A DNA stretch of 28,105 nt from JAIOIW01 sp050304175 (GTDB lineage: Bacteria; Pseudomonadota; Alphaproteobacteria; Rhizobiales; Rhizobiaceae), in the NCBI GenBank assembly GCA_050304175.1, contig JBNLDE010000080.1, forward strand, positions 1-28,105, written 5' to 3'. Under the pieces are notes generated by a model. It was not told where the DNA came from. It ran no database searches and was given only the letters and a program-made list of their open reading frames with translations. Positions 16,096-23,399 of the stretch are shown piece after piece. Positions within the stretch are counted from its first letter, which is position 1; every line of letters begins with the position of its first letter. The translations under genes and the position numbers were made by a program.

Positions 16096-16196
16096 GAATG
16101 CTCGAAACTTCGATTTGGTTTTAGATCGTCCATGGACCAACATGGCACAGAGCCCTAAACAGGCACTCAAGAAACGGGATTAACAGGAGCTTACCC

Positions 16197-18086
16197 GTGA
16201 ACCACGGATCACGAGACGAGGCTGCGGTTTGCCGGGCGCATCCGGAAAGCCGTCCGGGCCAGATGCCATTGAATTCGGCGGATCGCAGGTCCGGGGCGGC
16301 AGCCGCGATCGGCGCCCTGCCCGAATGGAGCCTGGCCGATCTCTACCCGTCGGCCGACAGTGCCGAACTGGCCGCCGATCTCGTGCGCGCCGACGAGCTG
16401 GCAATCGCGTTCGAGGAAAAATGGAAACGCAACCTGGCCGCGGAAGCCGAGAACGGTGCAGGCGGCAAGCTCGGCGAGGCGATGCGCGAATACGAGGAAC
16501 TTGAGGACCTGCTCGGACGGATCATGTCCTATGCGGGCCTCGTCTATGCCGGCGACACGTCGGACCCGGCGCGCGCCAAACTATACGGCGACATCTCCGA
16601 AAAGATGACCTCGGCGACGTCGCACCTGCTGTTCTTTGCGCTCGAACTCAACCGCATCGACGACCAGGCCATCGAGGCCACGCTCCGGGCCGATCCGGAG
16701 TTCGGCCGCTACCGGCCGTGGGTCGAGGATCTGCGCAAGGACAAGCCCTACCAGCTCGAAGACCGCGTCGAGCAGCTCTTTCACGAAAAGTCGGTCACCG
16801 GGCGCGGCGCCTGGAACCGGCTTTTCGACGAGACGATCACGGCTCTGTCCTTTACCGTTGACGGTGACACCCTTGCGCTGGAGTCCACGCTCAACCTGTT
16901 GCAGGACCATGACTCGGATATACGCCGCAAGGCCTCAGACGCCCTGGCCACTACGTTCCGGCGCAACCTGCGGACCTTCACGCTGATCACGAACACGCTG
17001 GCAAAGGACAAGGAGATATCAGATCGCTGGCGCGGTTTCGAGGATATCGCCGACTCGCGCCACCTCGCCAACCGTGTCGAACGCGAGGTTGTCGACGCAC
17101 TCGCCGAAGCGGTCAGAAATGCCTATCCGCGGCTGTCGCATCGCTATTACGCGATGAAGGCCAGGTGGCTCGGCATGAAGCAGATGAACCACTGGGACCG
17201 TAACGCGCCGCTGCCGGAGACGCCGAAATCCGAAATCTCGTGGGAAGCTGCCCGGCGCACGGTTCTCGACGCCTATCACGGCTTTGCGCCCGAGATGGCG
17301 GAGATCGCAAGCCGGTTCTTCGACCGCAACTGGATCGACGCGGCAACGCGGCCGGGCAAGTCGCCGGGTGCCTTCGCCCATCCAACCGTGCCTTCGGTCC
17401 ACCCCTACGTGCTGCTCAACTACCAGGGCAAGCCGCGCGACGTGATGACGCTGGCCCACGAACTCGGCCACGGCGTCCACCAGGTGCTGGCGGGCGAACA
17501 GGGCGCGCTGATGGCCGCGACACCGCTGACGCTTGCCGAGACCGCCTCCGTCTTCGGCGAGATGCTGACCTTCCGCTCGCTGCTCGAAGCCACTGCCGAC
17601 CCGCGCGAACGCAAGGCGATGCTGGCGCAGAAGGTCGAGGACATGATCAACACGGTCGTGCGCCAGATCGCCTTTTACGAATTCGAACGCAAGGTTCACA
17701 CCGAGCGGCGCAAGGGCGAGCTGACCGCCGAACAGATCGGCGAATTGTGGATGTCGGTCCAGGGCGACAGCCTCGGACCGGCAATCGAGTTGCGCGACGG
17801 CTATGAGGTGTTCTGGGCCTATATCCCGCACTTCATCCATTCGCCCTTCTATGTCTATGCATATGCCTTCGGCGACTGCCTCGTGAACTCGCTCTACGCG
17901 GTCTACCAGAACGCCGACAGCGGCTTTCAGGAAAAGTATTTCGACATGCTGCGCGCCGGCGGTACCAAGCATCATGCGGAACTGCTGGCGCCCTTCGGAC
18001 TGGACGCCTCCGACCCGGCCTTCTGGCAAAAGGGACTCAGTGTCATCGAAGGGCTGATCGATGAATTGGAGGCGATGGAGGCGTGA
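16197..18086 (+). CDS. pepF: M3-family oligoendopeptidase (PepF type)
   Basis: Zinc metallopeptidase, 629 aa, cytoplasmic (no signal peptide), cleaving short peptides. The M3 zinc motif HELGHGVHQ is at 421-429 (ligands H421 and H425, catalytic E422), with the third ligand E448 in LTLAETASVFGE. The C-terminal IPHFIHSPFYVYAYAFG is the substrate-binding Tyr/His region of PepF proteins. The GTG start is chosen because AGGAG lies 7 bases upstream; an internal ATG at codon 23 has no ribosome-binding site. Its stop overlaps the GTG of the HODM-like gene by 4 bp, so the two are probably translated as a unit. Confidence 0.94.
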   Translation: MNHGSRDEAAVCRAHPESRPGQMPLNSADRRSGAAAAIGALPEWSLADLYPSADSAELAADLVRADELAIAFEEKWKRNLAAEAENGAGGKLGEAMREYEELEDLLGRIMSYAGLVYAGDTSDPARAKLYGDISEKMTSATSHLLFFALELNRIDDQAIEATLRADPEFGRYRPWVEDLRKDKPYQLEDRVEQLFHEKSVTGRGAWNRLFDETITALSFTVDGDTLALESTLNLLQDHDSDIRRKASDALATTFRRNLRTFTLITNTLAKDKEISDRWRGFEDIADSRHLANRVEREVVDALAEAVRNAYPRLSHRYYAMKARWLGMKQMNHWDRNAPLPETPKSEISWEAARRTVLDAYHGFAPEMAEIASRFFDRNWIDAATRPGKSPGAFAHPTVPSVHPYVLLNYQGKPRDVMTLAHELGHGVHQVLAGEQGALMAATPLTLAETASVFGEMLTFRSLLEATADPRERKAMLAQKVEDMINTVVRQIAFYEFERKVHTERRKGELTAEQIGELWMSVQGDSLGPAIELRDGYEVFWAYIPHFIHSPFYVYAYAFGDCLVNSLYAVYQNADSGFQEKYFDMLRAGGTKHHAELLAPFGLDASDPAFWQKGLSVIEGLIDELEAMEA

Positions 18087-19003
18087 CGGGCGCCGGCCCT
18101 GCCCATACGCCCTATGACGGATCATCGACGCCATTCACGATCGGATTGCAGCCGCTCGATCCGGATGAATGGATCGAAATCGACGAAAACTACATCTCCT
18201 TCCTGGCCGAGAAGGACCGGCTGATCGCCGAGCGCCCGGGCGACGTATTCGCGGCCGAGCCGGGAACCGAGGGCGCGCAACGCGAGGTCCTGGAACTGGT
18301 GGTCGACCACCTGAACCGGGGCCGGGCGCACATTTTCCCTGGCCGTGCCGAGCGGGATTTTCTCGGCGATCGGCTCCCGCGCTTCCAGATTCACGGCTCG
18401 AATGAAGCGCCGCTGCAGATCGCGGCGCGCTTCGTGCAGGAAGACCTCGTTCTCATGCGCCGGTCTGAAAATGGCTGGCGGCTCGTCGCGGCCTCGCTGT
18501 GTTTTCCGTCGTCCTGGTCGCTGGCGGAAAAGTTCGCCCGACCGCTGGCCGACATCCACGAACCGGTTCCCGGTTTCGGCCGTGATACCCGCAATGCGGC
18601 GCTGATCGACCGGATCTTCGACAATCTGAAGATCGATCAGCCGGTCGAACGCTTCAACTGGTCGCTGCAGCGAGATGCCACGCTGCATCATCCGCTTTCC
18701 AAGGCGCTGCGCGACCGGAGCCCTGAGCAAGCGGGCGGTGCTGGTCTCGGGAGCGACCCGGCCGGCAGGTCCTTCATCCGCGTGGAGCGCCAAACGCTGC
18801 GCAAGCTGCCGCGGTCCGGCGACATCCTGTTCACGATCCGCATCCACCTCGACCCGCTGGACGTGCTGCGCGGCCACCGGCAACTCGCGGCCGCCTTCGC
18901 GGAGCAGCTTGCGGCGCTGACCGGCGAACAGCTTGACTACAAGGCGATCGCGGCGGAGCGCGACCGGCTCGTCGCCGCGCTTCGCGCGATCGCCGCATCT
19001 TAG
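18083..19003 (+). CDS. Heme-dependent oxidative N-demethylase family protein (DUF3445/HODM)
   Basis: 306-aa protein of the DUF3445 family, whose characterised member HODM is a PAS-fold heme enzyme that oxidatively removes methyl groups from dimethylamine. Family signatures seen here are PFTIGLQPLDPDEWIEID near the N-terminus, VLELVVDHLNRG, LCFPSSWSLAEKFARPLADIHEPVPGF, RFNWSLQRDATLHHP and RVERQTLRKLPRSGDILFTI. The GTG at 18083 sits in a GTGA overlap with the peptidase stop, preceded by GGAG. The reductase and ferredoxin-type partners that accompany HODM in methylotrophs are not present in the window, so substrate and electron donor are unknown. Family assignment is strong, function less so. 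Confidence 0.85.
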   Translation: MTGAGPAHTPYDGSSTPFTIGLQPLDPDEWIEIDENYISFLAEKDRLIAERPGDVFAAEPGTEGAQREVLELVVDHLNRGRAHIFPGRAERDFLGDRLPRFQIHGSNEAPLQIAARFVQEDLVLMRRSENGWRLVAASLCFPSSWSLAEKFARPLADIHEPVPGFGRDTRNAALIDRIFDNLKIDQPVERFNWSLQRDATLHHPLSKALRDRSPEQAGGAGLGSDPAGRSFIRVERQTLRKLPRSGDILFTIRIHLDPLDVLRGHRQLAAAFAEQLAALTGEQLDYKAIAAERDRLVAALRAIAAS

Positions 19004-19086
19004 CCGCTCGAAGCGAGCTTGCCCTTTATTGTGACAGCGATGTGTGCTTTTTGCCCCGTTGATCAACACGCGATGAGGAGAGATCA

Positions 19087-20538
19087 ATGGCGGACAAGGT
19101 CTGGCCCGTATACGGCGAAATCACCGGACCGGTCGTGATGATCGGATTCGGCTCGATCGGGCGTGGAACGCTGCCGTTGATCGAACGCCATTTCAAGTTC
19201 GACAAGTCGCGCATGGTCGTGATCGATCCGCACCCCGAAGGTGAAGGCGCGGAGATCCTGAAGAATCACGGCGTCCGCTACATTCACCAGGCGATCACCC
19301 GTGAAAACTACGAGGACGTGCTCAAGCCGTTGCTGACCGAAGGCGGCGGCCAGGCCTTTTGCGTCAACCTTTCGGTCGACACCTCTTCGCTCGACCTGAT
19401 GAAGTTCTGCCGCGAACTCGGCGCGCTCTACATCGACACGGTCGTCGAACCCTGGCTCGGCTTCTATTTCGACAACACGGCCGGCAACGAGGCCCGCACC
19501 AATTACGCACTGCGCGAGACGGTTCGCACCGAGAAACGCAAGAATCCGGGCGGCACGACCGCGGTCTCGTGCTGCGGCGCCAATCCGGGCATGGTTTCCT
19601 GGTTCGTCAAGCAGGCCCTGGTCAATCTGGCCGCCGATCTTGGCATGAACTATCCCGAACCTGCCGCCGACGACCGCGCCGGCTGGGCCAAGATGATGAA
19701 GAAGCTCGGCGTCAAGGGCGTCCACATCGCCGAACGCGACACCCAGCGCGCGCGCCATCCCAAGCCACTCAACACGTTCTGGAACACATGGTCCGTCGAG
19801 GGCTTCATTTCCGAGGGCCTGCAGCCGTCCGAGCTCGGCTGGGGCACCCACGAGGACTGGAAGCCGAAGAACGCCCGCAAGCACAAGAAGGGCAATAAGG
19901 CTGCGATCTATCTCGAGCAGCCCGGCGCCAACACGCGCGTGCGCACCTGGTGCCCGACGCCCGGACCGCAATACGGTTTCCTCGTCACGCACAATGAATC
20001 GATCTCGATCGCCGACTACTTCACGGTCCGCGACAAGAAGGGCAAGGTGATCTTCCGCCCGACCTGCCACTATGCCTACCACCCGGCCAATGACGCGGTG
20101 CTGTCGCTGCATGAAATGTTCGGCAATGGCGGCAACGCCCAGCCTGTGCTGCACGTGCTCGACGAAAACGAGCTTGTCGACGGCATCGACGAACTCGGCG
20201 TCCTGCTCTACGGCCACAGGAAAAACGCCTACTGGTACGGATCCCAGCTGTCGGTGGAGGAAACGCGCGAATTGGCGCCCTACCAGAACGCGACCGGCCT
20301 CCAGGTGACCTCCGCCGTCCTGGCGGGCATGGTCTGGGCGCTGGAGAACCCTCAGGCCGGAATCGTCGAGACCGACGAAATGGATTACCGACGCTGCCTC
20401 GAAGTGCAGATGCCGTATCTCGGTCCGGTCAAGGGGTACTACACCGATTGGACTCCGCTCGACGGCCGCCCCGGCCTGTTCCCGGAAGACATCGACAAGA
20501 AGGACCCATGGCAGTTCCGCAACATCCTGGTGCGGTAG
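19087..20538 (+). CDS. hss: Homospermidine synthase
   Basis: NAD-dependent enzyme making sym-homospermidine from two putrescines, or from putrescine and spermidine; 483 aa, the typical bacterial length. The N-terminal Rossmann segment VVMIGFGSIGRGTLPLIER (16-34) binds NAD. Further conserved stretches are VVIDPHPEGEG, FCVNLSVDTSSLDLMKFCRE, YIDTVVEPWLGFY, SCCGANPGMVSWFVKQAL, ERDTQRARHPK and the hydrophobic dimer region near the C-terminus. The ATG has GAGGAGAG a few bases upstream. Homospermidine is the signature polyamine of many alphaproteobacteria. Monocistronic as far as can be seen. A saccharopine dehydrogenase-like relative would be the only alternative and is much less likely. Confidence 0.96.
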   Translation: MADKVWPVYGEITGPVVMIGFGSIGRGTLPLIERHFKFDKSRMVVIDPHPEGEGAEILKNHGVRYIHQAITRENYEDVLKPLLTEGGGQAFCVNLSVDTSSLDLMKFCRELGALYIDTVVEPWLGFYFDNTAGNEARTNYALRETVRTEKRKNPGGTTAVSCCGANPGMVSWFVKQALVNLAADLGMNYPEPAADDRAGWAKMMKKLGVKGVHIAERDTQRARHPKPLNTFWNTWSVEGFISEGLQPSELGWGTHEDWKPKNARKHKKGNKAAIYLEQPGANTRVRTWCPTPGPQYGFLVTHNESISIADYFTVRDKKGKVIFRPTCHYAYHPANDAVLSLHEMFGNGGNAQPVLHVLDENELVDGIDELGVLLYGHRKNAYWYGSQLSVEETRELAPYQNATGLQVTSAVLAGMVWALENPQAGIVETDEMDYRRCLEVQMPYLGPVKGYYTDWTPLDGRPGLFPEDIDKKDPWQFRNILVR

Positions 20539-20567
20539 GCCGCGCCGGGAATTGCGATTGCGCGCGG

Positions 20568-20585
20568 CATTGACCCCGGTCAATG
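20568..20585. promoter_or_regulatory. FNR/FixK-type palindrome upstream of the b562-like gene
   Basis: CATTGACC-CC-GGTCAATG is a perfect dyad with 8-bp arms and contains TTGAC-N4-GTCAA. This is the TTGA-N6-TCAA spacing of CRP/FNR-family (FnrL, FixK) sites. Its centre is about 75 bp before the ATG at 20652. It could instead be a hairpin after hss, whose stop is 29 bp upstream, but no T-run follows. Confidence 0.5.
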
Positions 20586-20592
20586 TTCCATG

Positions 20593-20628
20593 ACGCATGA
20601 ACGAATATATTTACATTCGTTCATGCGT
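20593..20628. promoter_or_regulatory. Large perfect palindrome (operator-like) upstream of the b562-like gene
   Basis: Left arm ACGCATGAACGAAT and right arm ATTCGTTCATGCGT are perfect 14-bp complements around an 8-nt AT-rich spacer (ATATTTAC). It ends 23 bp before the ATG of the exported b562-like protein and 7 bp after the FNR-type dyad. The AT-rich centre in otherwise GC-rich DNA, with no T-run after the right arm, suggests a repressor operator over the promoter rather than a terminator. The cognate regulator is not identifiable here. Confidence 0.65.
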
Positions 20629-20651
20629 AATCGCACCCTAGGGAGTCCGCC

Positions 20652-21365
20652 ATGTCCGTTGCAAGGATGACCAGTATCGTCGCGCTCTGGCTGGCCGTAA
20701 CGGCCGGCGGGACGCTGGCCGGCCCGATCGCCGATTTCAAGGCCGAGATGGCCGATGCCTATGGCGTCTACCGCATGGCCCTGTTTGCGACGAATTCGGG
20801 TGACACCGGAAGATCGGGCAAGGCCATCGCCGGCTTCGAGGCCCGATGGAAAGCGCTGTCCGAACATTGGTCGGCCACGCCGCCGCCTCACCTGAGCGAG
20901 GATGGCGCACTTGCTGCGACCTTTGACGACGTCGCCGAAATCGCCGCGAACGCTCGGGCGAAGGCGAAGCAAGGCGACCTCGCCGGTTCGCATGAGGTCC
21001 TGGAAAAAATCCGCGATTCCATCAGCGAACTGAACAGGCGCAACGGCGTCGTGACGTTTTCCGACCGCATGAACGCCTATCACGAGAAGATGGAGCATGT
21101 GATCGGCGCGACCTACGCAGGCGACGGGGCGATGCAGGACGCGATCGCCGATGCCGCCGTACTGGACTACCTGGCCGATCGGCTGGCGACCGCGGCGCCT
21201 GCGGCTTACGCCCAGGACGAAACGTTCGACAAGGCGCTCACGGGCCTGCGTGGATCGGTCGCCGCCCTGGACAAAGCCGCCCGCGCGGGCGACAGCGCTG
21301 CCGTGCAGAAAGCAAAGGCGGGCCTGAAAAAACCGTACGCGATGCTTTTCCTCAAGTTCGGATAG
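20652..21365 (+). CDS. Exported cytochrome b562-like protein with C-terminal helical extension
   Basis: 237-aa helical protein with a signal peptide (1-23, cleavage near TLA-G). The mature N-terminus ADFKAEMADAY aligns by eye with the start of cytochrome b562 (ADLEDNMETL), placing M33 at the position of heme ligand Met7. A segment SATPPPHL resembles the KATPPKL loop. DRMNAYHEKME resembles the terminal NAYHQKYR, placing H144 at the heme ligand His102. After this about 110-residue bundle comes a further about 90-residue Ala-rich helical stretch ending KKPYAMLFLKFG, not found in b562. There is no CxxCH, so heme, if bound, is non-covalent. It is preceded by two palindromes and followed by a strong hairpin, so probably a single-gene unit. 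Heme binding and electron transfer are inferred from the ligand match only. Confidence 0.7.
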   Translation: MSVARMTSIVALWLAVTAGGTLAGPIADFKAEMADAYGVYRMALFATNSGDTGRSGKAIAGFEARWKALSEHWSATPPPHLSEDGALAATFDDVAEIAANARAKAKQGDLAGSHEVLEKIRDSISELNRRNGVVTFSDRMNAYHEKMEHVIGATYAGDGAMQDAIADAAVLDYLADRLATAAPAAYAQDETFDKALTGLRGSVAALDKAARAGDSAAVQKAKAGLKKPYAMLFLKFG

Positions 21366-21405
21366 AAAGAATCGACGCAAGAAGGGCGCGATCATCGCAG
21401 GTATC

Positions 21406-21445
21406 GGCAAAAGCAAGGCAGGCAGCTATTCGCCTTGCTTTTGCC
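21406..21445 (+). terminator. Long perfect hairpin after the b562-like gene
   Basis: Arms GGCAAAAGCAAGGC and GCCTTGCTTTTGCC are perfect 14-bp complements around a 12-nt loop, starting 41 bp after the stop. The right arm contains TTTT but the tract after it is GC-rich, so termination may be partial. It would separate this gene from omp10. Confidence 0.6.
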
Positions 21446-21493
21446 CCACGGCCGGTCAAGAATTGATTGCCTCGACGAGGAGAGGGGAAAGAT

Positions 21494-21862
21494 ATGATGC
21501 GCAAACTCACAGTTCTTTGCGTGCTTGGAACGGCGGCGGCCGTTGCCGGGTGTCAAAGCGCCGGACCGCGGACCGCCCGCCTGGACCGGACCGGCGTCGA
21601 AGGGTCCTGGATCAGCACCGACGGCGTAGCGGTTTCGAGTTTCAACAGAGGCGCGTTCGAAACGGTTGCAACCGATACCGGCAACAAGCTGGCCGACGGC
21701 AGCTATGTGCATATCAGCGCGAATACGGTCCAGATCACCGTCAATTCGCTGATCCGTCAGACGACCGCGACGGTCAATTGCGCGCAGATTTCGACCAATC
21801 AGCTCAATTGCACCGCCGAGGGCGGACAGCAATTCACCCTCGTGCGACGGACAACCGGCTGA
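21494..21862 (+). CDS. omp10: Outer-membrane lipoprotein Omp10
   Basis: 122-aa lipoprotein. The signal sequence ends in the lipobox VAGC (lipidated Cys about residue 20, CQSAG following), with LTVLCVLGTAAAVAGC as hydrophobic core. The mature part closely resembles Brucella Omp10 as I remember it: VEGSWISTDGVAVSSFN, then GAFETVATDTGNKLADGSYV, TVNCAQISTNQLNCT and a short FTLVRR end. Two conserved Cys in the C-terminal half may form a disulfide. In Brucella, Omp10 is a surface-exposed lipoprotein of unknown biochemical role. Start: two adjacent ATG codons (21494 and 21497) follow an AGAGGGGAAAG ribosome-binding site; the first is annotated. It has its own terminator. Confidence 0.9.
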   Translation: MMRKLTVLCVLGTAAAVAGCQSAGPRTARLDRTGVEGSWISTDGVAVSSFNRGAFETVATDTGNKLADGSYVHISANTVQITVNSLIRQTTATVNCAQISTNQLNCTAEGGQQFTLVRRTTG

Positions 21863-21879
21863 CACCCCAAGTCCGGACC

Positions 21880-21905
21880 GGGCGCCGCAATGGCGCCCAT
21901 TTTTT
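21880..21905 (+). terminator. Intrinsic terminator of omp10
   Basis: GGGCGCC-GCAAT-GGCGCCC, a perfect 7-bp GC stem with 5-nt loop, followed directly by A and six T residues. Located 17 bp after the omp10 stop. A textbook Rho-independent terminator. Confidence 0.92.
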
Positions 21906-21996
21906 CTAATATCCCCGCGCTTGTCTGTCCATTGGTCGCTTGCGCCCCTTCTTCGCCTTCTGCGATAACGTTGACGGAAATCGGAGAGGGGGAAAC

Positions 21997-23244
21997 ATGA
22001 GCGCGCACTTCGATCAGGCCGAAATCCGTGATCCGGCAAAGCGGGAAGCCGAGCTTTTCGAGCGCCTGCCGGACTTCCTGGCCCACGCCATGGCCGCCGC
22101 GTCCGGCCTCGGCGCATGGCTCGCCGGTGTCGATCCGGCGAAGGTGACGTCGCGCGCCGCGCTCGCCGAATTGCCGGTCCTGCGCAAGGCCGAATTGATG
22201 GAACGCCAGCTCGCCGAGCCGCCGTTCGGCGGTTTTGCCAACCCGGCCGCGCTGAAAGGCAATCGCGTATTCGTTTCGCCCGGACCGATCTGGGAACCGC
22301 AGGGGATCGGCCCCGACCCGTGGGGCGCGTCACGCGCCTTCTTTGCGGCCGGCATTCGCCCCGGAGACGTCGTCCACAACGCCTTCTCCTATCACCTGAC
22401 GCCGGGCGGTTTCATTCTTGACGAGGGCGCGCGCGCATATGGTTGCACCGTATTTCCCGCCGGGGTCGGCAACACCGACATGCAGGTCGATGCGGCCGCG
22501 GCCCTCAAACCCGGGGTCTACACCGGCACACCCGATTTCCTGAAAGTGATGCTCGACCGCGCCGCCGAGTCGGGCAAGGACCTGTCCTCGTTCAAACGCG
22601 CCATGGTGTCCGGTGGGGCGCTGTTCCCGTCGCTGCGCGAGGAATACCGCCAGCGCGGCGTGCACGTGATGCAGACCTACGCCACCGCCGAATTCGGGAT
22701 CATCGCCTATGAAACCGCCGACGCCGACGGCAAGGTCCATCCCGGTATGGTGCTGAACGAGAACCTGATCCTCGAGATCGTTCGTCCCGGAACCGGCGAT
22801 CCCGTCGCCGAGGGCGAAGTCGGCGAAGTCGTGGTGACGTCTTTCAACGAGGCCTACCCGATGGTCCGACTCGGCACCGGCGACCTGTCGGCCATCCTGC
22901 CGGGCCGGTCGCCCTGCGGGCGCACGAATACACGGATCAAGGGCTGGATGGGCCGTGCCGACCAGCGCACCAAGATCAAGGGAATGTTTGTCGATCCCAA
23001 ACAGGTTGCCGACTTGCTGAAGCGTCACCCCGAAGTCCTCAAGGCTCGTCTCGTCGTCGCCCGCAAGGGAGCCTCGGATGCGATGACCCTGCTGGTCGAG
23101 GAACGCGGCGACGCCGATGCGGCGGCGATTGCAGCTTCGCTGCGCGAGATCACCAAGCTCGGCGGCGACATCCAGATCGTCGAGGCGGGAACGTTGCCGA
23201 ATGACGGCAAGGTGATCGCGGACGAACGCGACTACAACGGCTGA
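21997..23244 (+). CDS. PaaK-like AMP-dependent ligase family protein with altered P-loop
   Basis: 415-aa protein of the phenylacetate-CoA ligase (PaaK)-like branch of adenylating enzymes, expected to activate a carboxylate with ATP and transfer it to CoA. Recognisable parts are KRAMVSGGALFPSLREEYR, the adenine-binding region TYATAEFG (227-234), VRLGTGDLSAI with the ribose-binding Asp, the hinge MGRADQRTKIKGMFV, and a C-terminal domain with candidate catalytic lysine K405 (NDGKVIADER). The usual phosphate loop (SSGTTGKPT) is replaced by VFVSPGPIWEP at 91-101, so ATP binding may be changed. The ATG has GAGAGGGGGA upstream; the earlier in-frame start has no such site. It stands alone, without paa or branched-chain transporter genes. 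Substrate unknown. Confidence 0.82.
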   Translation: MSAHFDQAEIRDPAKREAELFERLPDFLAHAMAAASGLGAWLAGVDPAKVTSRAALAELPVLRKAELMERQLAEPPFGGFANPAALKGNRVFVSPGPIWEPQGIGPDPWGASRAFFAAGIRPGDVVHNAFSYHLTPGGFILDEGARAYGCTVFPAGVGNTDMQVDAAAALKPGVYTGTPDFLKVMLDRAAESGKDLSSFKRAMVSGGALFPSLREEYRQRGVHVMQTYATAEFGIIAYETADADGKVHPGMVLNENLILEIVRPGTGDPVAEGEVGEVVVTSFNEAYPMVRLGTGDLSAILPGRSPCGRTNTRIKGWMGRADQRTKIKGMFVDPKQVADLLKRHPEVLKARLVVARKGASDAMTLLVEERGDADAAAIAASLREITKLGGDIQIVEAGTLPNDGKVIADERDYNG

Positions 23245-23399
23245 AAATACACGCACGGCGCGATCGCATTTTCGCAGGCAACCGATTCTCCTTGCATAGC
23301 GGCCAAGGCGATGGAAACATTGCCCCACAAGGACGGTCAAAGGCCCGTCGCAATGATGCGCTACGGAGCCGTCTGCGAAATCAATCAGGAGAACGCGTC

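Noticed and set aside
16142..16157. TGGCAC at 16143 as a sigma-54 promoter for the M3 peptidase gene
   Set aside because: The -12 element (TTGC at the correct spacing) is absent; the matching position reads CCTAA.
14596..16158. 520-codon plus-strand frame opposite the response regulator
   Set aside because: Antisense shadow of a clearly conserved NtrC-family gene.
20598..20642. Possible 14-codon leader peptide (MNEYIYIRSCVIAP) inside the large palindrome
   Set aside because: No ribosome-binding site precedes it, and its codons are simply the palindrome arms. It shows no run of regulatory codons, so translation is not supported.
20580..21416. Minus-strand frame of 278 codons opposite the b562-like gene
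   Set aside because: No domain or signal; the plus-strand product has a signal peptide and b562-like motifs.
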